A stretch of 15,062 nucleotides of DNA from an uncultured Treponema sp. (lineage in GTDB: Bacteria > Spirochaetota > Spirochaetia > Treponematales > Treponemataceae). Numbering within the stretch: position 1 is the first letter of the stretch; each line of letters opens with the position of its first letter. The DNA lies in NCBI GenBank assembly GCA_946611835.1, contig CAMOEE010000038.1:1-15062 (forward strand), read 5' to 3'. The translations under genes and the position numbers were made by a program. Shown here piece after piece: positions 7,935-13,613 of the stretch. The notes beneath the pieces were generated by a model, which saw nothing but the letters and a program-made list of their open reading frames with translations, was not told where the DNA came from and did no database searches.

Positions 7935-7991
7935 ATGAAATTCTTTACTTCTAACATACAAATTACCCCCCCCATCTATACAATAATATAG
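7935..7991 (+). CDS. Possible 18-codon leader peptide
   Basis: ATG at 7935 follows AGGGGGA with a spacing of about 7 nt and reads MKFFTSNIQITPPIYTII before TAG. Five of 18 residues are Ile and there is a Pro-Pro pair. The peptide ends 34 nt before a strong terminator hairpin (8026-8065), the arrangement expected of translation-coupled attenuation. Its Pro-Pro codons lie inside a run of eight C. It is not recognised from any family and may be a chance ORF; evidence is position, SD and layout only. Confidence 0.3.
   Translation: MKFFTSNIQITPPIYTII
7966..7973 (+). repeat. Poly-C tract (C8) in the lipoprotein leader
   Basis: Eight consecutive C in otherwise AT-rich sequence, within the leader between the candidate promoter and the terminator. 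Homopolymeric G/C tracts of this size are slippage-prone and are known to affect expression of surface genes in Treponema pallidum. Confidence 0.85.
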
Positions 7992-8025
7992 TACAAATAG
8001 TCTCTTTTTTTCTCTCATGAATTAT

Positions 8026-8065
8026 GCCTGTATCCGGCCTTTTTAGGCTGGAACGGGCTTTTTTT
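8026..8065 (+). terminator. Strong hairpin-T7 terminator or attenuator upstream of the lipoprotein gene
   Basis: GCCTGTATCCGGCC (8026-8039) pairs with GGCTGGAACGGGC (8046-8058) with one bulged A and G-T wobbles, around loop TTTTTA, followed by T7 (8059-8065). It lies 75 nt before the lipoprotein ATG and points the same way, so it either ends a short leader transcript or small RNA, or regulates read-through. No convincing promoter was seen between it and the gene. Confidence 0.85.
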
Positions 8066-8139
8066 GTTGTCTCAGAAAACTTGCCATGCATTTTTTTTGA
8101 TTTAGCCCTAATTTTCCCATATTGGGATAAGGAGTTTCA

Positions 8140-10623
8140 ATGAAACACTTTTTGAAATTGTGCGCTGCTTTCGCTGTGGCGACAAGTCTGGTATTCTCAG
8201 TCGGCTCATGTAAAGCTGACGATGATGATGATTCACCGAAAACGACTTACTACAATGTGACAATTGCAAGCGGTATTGAGCATGGTACAGTCGCTGCGAA
8301 CAAAAACAGCGCAGAAGCAGGGGCGACAGTAACACTCACAGCCTCGCAAGAAGACGGCTATGCGCTAAGTTCGTACAGCGTAAAAGATTCGGCTGGAACA
8401 TCGGTGACTGTTACAAACAATTCTTTCACCATGCCGAAAAGCAATGTAACTGTAAGCGCGACATTCAAACTGGCAACCCCTGCACCAAGCGCAATAACAC
8501 AGGATAGTTCTACAGTCACAAAGGCATCAAGCAGCACGGCAAAAGATGGAAAAATCACAAATGATGCAATCACTACAGCGATGGAATACTCTGTCGATAG
8601 CGGTACAACATGGACTAGCGTAACTACAGCAGGTGAAATCAGCGGTCTTGGAAACGGTACTGTTCTTATCCGCATAAAGGAGACAGAAACGAATGCCGCA
8701 AGTGACGCTGTATCGATTGTTGTGGAAGTTGTTGTAAAATACTCAGTTACTGTAACTAACGGAACTGCAAATCCGACAAGTGCCGAAGAAGGTGAAACTG
8801 TCACAATCACGGCAAACGCCCCCGCAGAAGGAAAGGCCTTTGACAAGTGGACAGAAGTGACAGAAGGTGTGACACTCACAAGTGAAACTGAATCTGAAAC
8901 GACATTTACCATGCCAGCCAGCGAAGTAGCTGTGACTGCAACATACAAGGATGTTGTCACTATCGAACTTTCAACACTGACCGCAGACACCGTTGTGGCT
9001 GACGGCTTCACGATTACCGGCACGCTGGCGGCCGCTGTAAAAGTGAGCATTGCAGACGGAGCTACCGTTACCTTGAGCGGAGCCAGTATTAACGCAGATA
9101 GGGAACTAGAGGGGCAAAGTATTGCAGGCCTTACCTGTGAAGGTGATGCAACAATTATCATTGCGGATGGAAGTGAAAATACAATCAGAGGCATAAAGAA
9201 AGGTTATACTGTCGAAGGAGCCGGTATTTTTGTTCCTGAAGGTAAGACTCTCACCATAAATGGTGATACTGGAATCTTAAATGCCTATGGCTTAGGAGGA
9301 GCCGGTATTGGAGCAAACAATAATACTAACGGTGGCAATGTTGTAATTACCGGCGGTGTTATAACTGCAACAGGTACCACTGGCATTGGTAGCAGTGACT
9401 TTGCTGACATTGGTAACATTACTATTACAGGAGGAACTGTAACAGCGAGTTCAGCATCGTCAAGCTCTCATGCCGGCATTGGAGCAAGTTCAGGAAGGAA
9501 GTGTGGCAATATTCTCATTACAGGTGGAACTGTAACGGCAAACGGCAAAAATACAGCACCAGGCATTGGCTGCGGAGGGGTAAGATATACTCAACAAGGT
9601 CAAGTTGGAGCAAAATGTGGCACTATCACAATAGCTGATACAGTAACAAAAGTTACCGCCACAAAAGGTGACGATGGTACTCACGGCATTGGTCTTGCTT
9701 CAGGCTCTTCTTGCGGCACAATCACCATCGGTGACACGGTCTTCTGGGACGGCTCTGCTTATCAGAATGATGGAGAAACAGTTCTTGCGGCCAGCCCATT
9801 CTCATATCCTAAGCTTGTGGACCTTTCCACCTTGACCGCTAATACAACAGTTGCTGACGGCTACACTATTACAGGAATATTGGCCGGTAATTATATGATT
9901 TCCATTGATACCGATGCAACGGTAACGCTGAAGAATATAAATATGGAAATAGGTGCACGCATTGTTTGTGAAGGCAATGCCACCATCACTCTGGCAGCTG
10001 ATTCAACTAACGTGGTAAAAGGATTATATGATAGAGCCGGTATTTATGTACCGGAAAACAGCACGCTCATCATAAATGGAACCGGCGTGCTTGATGTTAC
10101 GGCTGGCACAGACGGTGCAGGTATCGGCGGCGGCTGGGGGCAAACTGTTGGAAATATAGAAATCCAAAGCGGCACTGTGATTGCCAGAGGCGGCGAAAAG
10201 GGCGCTGGTATTGGTGGCGGTGAGAAAGGCATATGTGGAAATATCACCATCAGCGGAGGAAATGTTACAGCTATTGGTGGTGAGTGCGGCGCTGGCATTG
10301 GCGGAGGTAAATTTACGTCTAATGGACCAGGTAGCTGCGGTGACATTGTTATAAGCGGAGGCACGGTTATCGCTACTGGTGGTGAAGGCGCCGCTGGTAT
10401 TGGTGGTGGTTGCGGAAACAATGTTAATTATAAATCTAGTTGTGGAACCATCACCATCACTGACGGTGTCACAAGTGTGACTGCCACAAAAGGTTCTGGT
10501 GCTCCATACAGCATTGGAGCAGGCAGCAACGGAACCTGCGGTACGGTCACTATTGGCAGTGACTCGACAACTTATGCGGCTGGAGTTTCTGACAGCCCGT
10601 ACACATATCCACCTTCAAACTAA
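8140..10623 (+). CDS. Large lipoprotein with InlB-B-like repeats and two beta-helix modules
   Basis: The 827-residue protein starts after AAGGAG (5-nt spacing). Residues 1-23 are a lipoprotein signal peptide ending in the lipobox VGSC, with lipidated Cys24 followed by KADDDDD. Residues 37-110 and 200-270 are two divergent InlB B-repeat-like domains (YNVTIASGIEHGTV, ending FTMPKSNVTVSATFK and FTMPASEVAVTATYK). Residues 112-198 resemble an Ig-like linker (AMEYSVDSGTTWTSV). Modules 276-557 and 560-824 are homologous: each opens DLSTLTA-TxVADGxTITG, then rungs of the type AGIGGG...CGNITISGGTVTATGG, and ends SPFSYP or SPYTYP. The rungs predict a right-handed beta-helix of the kind found in carbohydrate-binding lipoproteins. 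A surface or periplasmic adhesion or glycan-binding role is inferred. Leader features suggest regulated expression. Confidence 0.8.
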   Translation: MKHFLKLCAAFAVATSLVFSVGSCKADDDDDSPKTTYYNVTIASGIEHGTVAANKNSAEAGATVTLTASQEDGYALSSYSVKDSAGTSVTVTNNSFTMPKSNVTVSATFKLATPAPSAITQDSSTVTKASSSTAKDGKITNDAITTAMEYSVDSGTTWTSVTTAGEISGLGNGTVLIRIKETETNAASDAVSIVVEVVVKYSVTVTNGTANPTSAEEGETVTITANAPAEGKAFDKWTEVTEGVTLTSETESETTFTMPASEVAVTATYKDVVTIELSTLTADTVVADGFTITGTLAAAVKVSIADGATVTLSGASINADRELEGQSIAGLTCEGDATIIIADGSENTIRGIKKGYTVEGAGIFVPEGKTLTINGDTGILNAYGLGGAGIGANNNTNGGNVVITGGVITATGTTGIGSSDFADIGNITITGGTVTASSASSSSHAGIGASSGRKCGNILITGGTVTANGKNTAPGIGCGGVRYTQQGQVGAKCGTITIADTVTKVTATKGDDGTHGIGLASGSSCGTITIGDTVFWDGSAYQNDGETVLAASPFSYPKLVDLSTLTANTTVADGYTITGILAGNYMISIDTDATVTLKNINMEIGARIVCEGNATITLAADSTNVVKGLYDRAGIYVPENSTLIINGTGVLDVTAGTDGAGIGGGWGQTVGNIEIQSGTVIARGGEKGAGIGGGEKGICGNITISGGNVTAIGGECGAGIGGGKFTSNGPGSCGDIVISGGTVIATGGEGAAGIGGGCGNNVNYKSSCGTITITDGVTSVTATKGSGAPYSIGAGSNGTCGTVTIGSDSTTYAAGVSDSPYTYPPSN
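8965..9810 (+). repeat. Beta-helix module A of the lipoprotein
   Basis: Codes residues 276-557 (IELSTLTADTVVADGFTITG to SPFSYP). Similar at protein level to module B through its whole length, including the shared IVPEG/YVPEN-TLxING and GVTSV/DTVTKVTATKG landmarks. DNA similarity appears diverged, so the duplication is not very recent. Confidence 0.75.
9817..10611 (+). repeat. Beta-helix module B of the lipoprotein
   Basis: Codes residues 560-824 (VDLSTLTANTTVADGYTITG to SPYTYP). Its rungs are more regular than those of module A, with repeated GAGIGGG and CGxIxI units spaced about 25-35 residues apart. Confidence 0.75.
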
Positions 10624-10630
10624 TTCTGTC

Positions 10631-10771
10631 GCAACTGCGTAAGGGATAGTAGCAGCAGCCCGAAAGGGCTGTTCTGTAATGAGCGCAGCGAATGGAAGAA
10701 TGGAGCGCACTTAGCGCGGAACTGCGGATAGCCCGACCGCCTGCGGAACGAAGTGAAGCAGGCGGTTACGC
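10631..10771. repeat. GC-rich, hairpin-rich, internally duplicated intergenic element
   Basis: About 140 bp between the lipoprotein stop and the mnmA promoter, bounded by GCGTAA (10637-10642) and its complement TTACGC (10766-10771). It holds CAGCCC-GAAA-GGGCTG (10656-10671), a small GCGC-ACTTA-GCGC hairpin near 10705-10717, and ACCGCCTGC (10736-10744) pairing with GCAGGCGGT (10758-10766). The left half (AACTGCGTAAGGGATAG...CCCGA plus hairpin) is echoed by the right half (AACTGCGGATAGCCCGA plus hairpin). It codes no plausible protein. It may be a dispersed repeat or structured RNA, and may also help terminate the lipoprotein transcript. Confidence 0.6.
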
Positions 10772-10830
10772 CCATTTTAAAAAGTTTTCAAATATTTTCT
10801 TTTATTATACTTTCCCATCTTTTTACCTTG

Positions 10831-10839
10831 TGTTACAAT
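10831..10839 (+). promoter_or_regulatory. Extended -10 promoter of mnmA, probable leaderless start
   Basis: TGT-TACAAT (extended -10) ends 8 nt before the mnmA ATG at 10848; no good -35 is seen (TTTCCC at the 17-nt spacing). The predicted first transcribed base is within about two nt of the ATG. Only a weak AGG lies between, so the mRNA is probably leaderless or nearly so. Confidence 0.6.
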
Positions 10840-10847
10840 AGGCAAAT

Positions 10848-12023
10848 ATGAATTATGAAGTGTTAGACTTGCCAAAATCTGGAGATACTGTTGTTGTCGG
10901 AATGAGCGGGGGCGTGGACTCGACTTTGACTGCCCTCATGCTAAAGGAAAAAGGCTGCCGTGTGATTGGAGTCACCATGTCATTGTGGGACGGAACTTTG
11001 CCTGAAATCAAGAGCGACAAACCCGTTAAAGAAGCCTGTTACGGCCCCGGTGAAGAGGAAAATATCGCCGAGTGCCAGAAATTTTGCGATGAGCAGCAAA
11101 TAGAATATCATGTTATAAAGGTTCAGGAAGAATACAAAAAGCGTGTTCTTGAATATTTCAAGGCCGAATACCGTGCTGGCAGAACGCCGAACCCCTGCAT
11201 TCAGTGCAACCGCTACATAAAATTCGGTGCCCTGCTGGACGGAATCGAAAACCTGGGATTTGACTACGATTATTTCTGCACGGGCCACTACGCAAAAATC
11301 GTCCGCCCGACAGAGGGTCTTTTTGAAAGCGAAAAAAAGCCCTGCATGATTGCCACGGCCGCTGACATCACAAAAGACCAGACTTATTTTTTGAACAGGA
11401 TTCCAAGCCGTGTGCTTGAGAAAGTGCGCTTCCCGCTGGCAACGCTTAAAAAATCAGAGGTTTTCGAGCTTGCAAAAAAAGCAAAGCTTGAGGCCGCCAA
11501 CAGGGAAGAAAGCCAGGACTTCATCGGTGAGGAATATTTTGACATTTTGTTCTCGGACAAACCTTCCGTTCCGGGTGACATAATTGATTTGGACGGTCAT
11601 GTTCTCGGAAAGCACAGGGGAATCGAGCATTACACGATTGGTCAGAGAAGGGGGCTTGGGGTTGCCGTAAGCTATCCGGTCTATGTTCAGGCTATCGACG
11701 CAAAAAACAATGTGGTGGTCCTGGCTCCCAACGACGCCTTGAATTCAAGTGCCCTGATTGCGGACGACTTCGTGTGGCCGGGAGATGTGGAGCCAAATGG
11801 AGAATTTGAGGCAGAGGTTAAAATCCGGCTTGCAAGCCGACCGGTAAAAGCAAAAATCAAGAAATATGTTCCAGAAGAGGGCGACACAACCCAATACAAG
11901 GGCCAGCCATGGCTCGTGACATTCTGTGAAAACCAGAGAGCCGTAGCCCCGGGACAGAGCACTGTCTTCTATAAGGACAATGTGATTCGTGGGGGCGGGA
12001 TTATTGTCAGGGGGATTAAATAG
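10848..12023 (+). CDS. mnmA: tRNA 2-thiouridylase MnmA (CxxC variant)
   Basis: The 391-residue enzyme adenylates and thiolates U34 in tRNAs for Lys, Glu and Gln. The PP-loop ATPase motif is GMSGGVDS (18-25); other landmarks are TPNPCIQCNRYIKFG (113-127), TGHYA (145-149), KDQTYFLNRI (176-185), GIEHYTIGQRRGLGVA (258-273) and the carboxyl APGQSTVFY...GGGII. Relative to E. coli, Asp99 corresponds to Cys117 and Cys102 to Cys120, giving CxxC. The second E. coli catalytic Cys (C199 in ICFIGE) is absent: here the segment reads EESQDFIGEE. Cys64, Cys76 and Cys80 form an extra cluster. Function is likely retained with altered cysteine chemistry. The stop TAG abuts the repeats of the IVP cassette, and the gene converges on pcnB. 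Confidence 0.93.
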   Translation: MNYEVLDLPKSGDTVVVGMSGGVDSTLTALMLKEKGCRVIGVTMSLWDGTLPEIKSDKPVKEACYGPGEEENIAECQKFCDEQQIEYHVIKVQEEYKKRVLEYFKAEYRAGRTPNPCIQCNRYIKFGALLDGIENLGFDYDYFCTGHYAKIVRPTEGLFESEKKPCMIATAADITKDQTYFLNRIPSRVLEKVRFPLATLKKSEVFELAKKAKLEAANREESQDFIGEEYFDILFSDKPSVPGDIIDLDGHVLGKHRGIEHYTIGQRRGLGVAVSYPVYVQAIDAKNNVVVLAPNDALNSSALIADDFVWPGDVEPNGEFEAEVKIRLASRPVKAKIKKYVPEEGDTTQYKGQPWLVTFCENQRAVAPGQSTVFYKDNVIRGGGIIVRGIK

Positions 12024-12024
12024 T

Positions 12025-12066
12025 TAGCAAGTAGCAGTGAGCAGTTAGCGGTGAGCAGTTAGCAGT
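12025..12066 (+). repeat. Left heptamer arm of the IVP cassette
   Basis: Six imperfect 7-mers in a row with period 7 (GCAAGTA, GCAGTGA, GCAGTTA, GCGGTGA, GCAGTTA, GCAGTCG-like end). It starts one nt after the mnmA stop codon and is followed by G6 and the IVP start. Confidence 0.85.
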
Positions 12067-12078
12067 CGGGGGGCTTGT

Positions 12079-12429
12079 ATGGAAGAAAGTATTGTTTTTG
12101 GGAAGAGTAAGAAGTTTGCGATAGGGATAGTTAATCTTTACAAAACGCTTTGTGATGAGAAACATGAATATGTTTTGTCGAAACAAGTTTTGAAAAGTGG
12201 TACAAGCATTGGAGCAAATATTAGTGAAGCTCAATGTGCACAATCGAAAGCTGATTTCTATGCTAAAATGTACATAGCATACAAAGAATCCTCAGAAACA
12301 AAATACTGGCTGGAACTTCTTCACGAAACCAATTACATTTCAAAAGAAAAATTTGAAGAATTGAACTCTGATAATCAAGAAATTCTAAGAATTTTAGCAA
12401 AAATAACCAAAAATCAGAAAAAACTATAA
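12079..12429 (+). CDS. Four-helix-bundle IVP (23S rRNA intervening-sequence protein, S23 family)
   Basis: The 116-residue protein matches the IVP/S23 four-helix-bundle family: amino helix FAIGIVNLYKTL, then KQVLKSGTSIGANISEA (35-51), SKADFYAKMYIAYKESSET (56-74) and YWLELLHETNYI. The SGTSIGANISEA and KxxIAxKExxETxYWL motifs are the family hallmarks. Family members occur in intervening sequences of spirochaete and other 23S rRNA genes, as stand-alone chromosomal genes, and a relative (Avd) serves diversity-generating retroelements; the biochemical role is unsettled. The gene looks more AT-rich than its neighbours, and it is framed by inverted heptamer repeats, both suggesting acquisition as a unit. 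The only SD-like sequence is G6 about 5 nt before ATG. Its stop TAA is the first triplet of the right repeat. Confidence 0.9.
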   Translation: MEESIVFGKSKKFAIGIVNLYKTLCDEKHEYVLSKQVLKSGTSIGANISEAQCAQSKADFYAKMYIAYKESSETKYWLELLHETNYISKEKFEELNSDNQEILRILAKITKNQKKL

Positions 12430-12456
12430 CTGCACACTTCTAACTGCTACTTGCTA
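12427..12456 (-). repeat. Right heptamer arm of the IVP cassette
   Basis: On the + strand four 7-mers TAACTGC, ACACTTC, TAACTGC, TACTTGC then TA, inverted relative to the left arm. It contains the IVP stop codon (12427-12429) and, on the - strand, the last codons and TAG of pcnB (12447-12449). Confidence 0.85.
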
Positions 12457-13532
12457 CCTTTCTTCTTCCCAATCCTGACTCCGACTCCAAGCTGGGTGAG
12501 AGTGTTTTTGATTGCGAATTCAAGCTCGGTGCGCTGAGGGTTCATGGGGAGGACGAAGTGGCGGCACTGGTTCCAGGTTTTTGTGTAAAGCTCTCCGGCG
12601 GCACTTTTCGTTGAGATTTCTTTCTGCCAGTCGGTGAGTGAGGAGATAAAGTCGTATACGATGTAGGTGAGTCTTTTACCGAGGCGAGAGGCCGGATCAG
12701 TTTTTACGAGTGAGTCAAGTTCCTTTAAGTGGAGCATGTACTTTTTCTCAAAGTGTCTGTCGGCGTACATGAGGGCACAGGCAGAAGGCTGAAGGTACAT
12801 GAACAGATCCGCATCAAGGGCGGCGCTGACAATCTCGTAGGAATGCCCGGAATTTATGATTTTGAGAAGCTCTTCTGTGAGGCGAGACGGTGAGACAGGC
12901 GAGAGAAGATGGGCGCTCTTGCGGATTTTTGATTTGAGCGAGTGGGGAAGCTTGCAGCCTGTGGTCGCGCTGTATTTTACTGCCCTGAGCATGCGGACCG
13001 GATCCTCAACAAAGATTCTGTCCAGAGGAATGACCGGGTGGATAACCTTCTTTTTGATGTCCTCGACACCGCCTACATAATCGATTACCTGTTCTTTGAG
13101 AGGATCGTAGTAAAGTGCGTTGAGGGTAAAGTCACGGCGCTGAACATCCTCGTCCATTGTTCCGAATGAGTTTCCCACCGAGCCTTCGCAAATTGAGCGG
13201 AAAGTTGAGACTTCAAAAATCTTCTGGCCGAAAAAGACATGAACCAGGCGGAATCTCTTTCCTATTATGCGTGAGTTGCGGAATAGTTTTTTAATTTTAG
13301 AGGGTGTTGCCTCTGTTACGATGTCGAAATCCTTGGGTTTTTTGCCTACGATGAGGTCACGGACGGCCCCTCCTACTATGAATGCATCGTAACCACATTC
13401 CTTGAGGTGTCTGATAATGTAAAGTGCGTCAGGGTCAACATCTTTTAATTGAATTTTATGTTCGTCTTTTGTATAAATAACAGCCTTTTTGACAGGCTTT
13501 CCCTTGCTGTCTGATGAATAACGGATTAACAC
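12447..13532 (-). CDS. pcnB: Poly(A) polymerase / tRNA nucleotidyltransferase family protein (PcnB type)
   Basis: The class II nucleotidyltransferase adds A residues to RNA 3' ends (or CCA to tRNA). The start is placed at GTG 13532, giving 361 residues (MLIRYSSDSKGKPVKKAVIY); an upstream ATG at 13610 would overlap the purC SD and would read through pcnB's own promoter. Motifs: IVGGAVRDLIVG (52-63), catalytic KPKDFDIVTEATP with Asp68 and Asp70, GKRFRLVHVFFGQKIFEVST (91-110, the PcnB-type motif), RRDFTLNALYYDP (132-144) and EDPVRMLRAVKYSA (176-189). GKRFRLVHV favours PcnB over CCA enzymes. It is shorter than E. coli PcnB. The last residues (GSK) and the stop lie in the inverted repeat of the neighbouring cassette. 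Confidence 0.85.
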   Translation of the reverse strand: MLIRYSSDSKGKPVKKAVIYTKDEHKIQLKDVDPDALYIIRHLKECGYDAFIVGGAVRDLIVGKKPKDFDIVTEATPSKIKKLFRNSRIIGKRFRLVHVFFGQKIFEVSTFRSICEGSVGNSFGTMDEDVQRRDFTLNALYYDPLKEQVIDYVGGVEDIKKKVIHPVIPLDRIFVEDPVRMLRAVKYSATTGCKLPHSLKSKIRKSAHLLSPVSPSRLTEELLKIINSGHSYEIVSAALDADLFMYLQPSACALMYADRHFEKKYMLHLKELDSLVKTDPASRLGKRLTYIVYDFISSLTDWQKEISTKSAAGELYTKTWNQCRHFVLPMNPQRTELEFAIKNTLTQLGVGVRIGKKKGSK

Positions 13533-13541
13533 AATGCAGAC

Positions 13542-13570
13542 ATAATAATATTTTCCGCCGTCTTGTTCAA
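13542..13570 (-). promoter_or_regulatory. pcnB promoter, probable leaderless GTG start
   Basis: On the - strand TTGAAC (13570-13565), 17 nt, TATTAT (13547-13542), then 9 nt to GTG at 13532. Transcription would start within about two nt of the GTG, and no SD is present. Its position inside the longer ORF supports the later start. Confidence 0.55.
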
Positions 13571-13591
13571 CTTCAAAAATAAGAATAAACT
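13563..13591 (+). promoter_or_regulatory. Candidate purC promoter overlapping the pcnB -35
   Basis: TTGTTC (13563-13568), 17 nt, TAAACT (13586-13591), with an expected start near 13598 and a short leader holding the AAGGAG SD. The -35 shares bases 13565-13568 with the oppositely directed pcnB -35 in the near-palindrome TTGTTCAA. Box matches are moderate. Confidence 0.4.
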
Positions 13592-13613
13592 GTATTTCAT
13601 CAAGGAGCAACTT

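Larger units (their letters stand above)
12025..12456. mobile_element. Inverted-repeat-flanked IVP cassette (IVS-like)
   Basis: A 432-bp unit holding one ORF between inverted repeats. The outer 14 bp are perfect: TAGCAAGTAGCAGT at 12025-12038 and its complement at 12443-12456. The similarity extends to 30 nt (12025-12054 versus 12427-12456) at about 24 of 30 matches. The arms consist of 7-mers of the GCAGTKA type (left: GCAAGTA, GCAGTGA, GCAGTTA, GCGGTGA, GCAGTTA). A transcript would fold the arms into a stem with the ORF in the loop, as in 23S rRNA intervening sequences, but both neighbours are protein genes. No transposase or target-site duplication is visible. Confidence 0.6.

Noticed and set aside
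8358..9194. 278-codon open frame antisense to the lipoprotein
   Set aside because: A shadow of repetitive Ser/Thr/Val codons on the other strand, with no family motifs.
10631..10771. tRNA gene or CRISPR array
   Set aside because: There is no cloverleaf, TTC loop or CCA end, and the internal similarities are two degenerate halves rather than regular repeats with spacers.
12021..12456. Diversity-generating retroelement (IVP resembles Avd)
   Set aside because: No reverse transcriptase, template repeat or variable repeat is visible in the window; S23-type motifs fit a plain IVP.
12025..12456. Fragment of a 23S rRNA gene around the IVP
   Set aside because: Both flanks are intact protein genes (mnmA and pcnB), with no rRNA-like sequence.
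12025..12456. Standard insertion sequence
   Set aside because: The only ORF is the 116-residue IVP, with no transposase and no clear target-site duplication.
13533..13610. Longer amino end for PcnB starting at ATG 13610
   Set aside because: It would overlap the purC SD and read through a good promoter; the extra 26 residues look non-family. GTG at 13532 fits better, though this is not proven.
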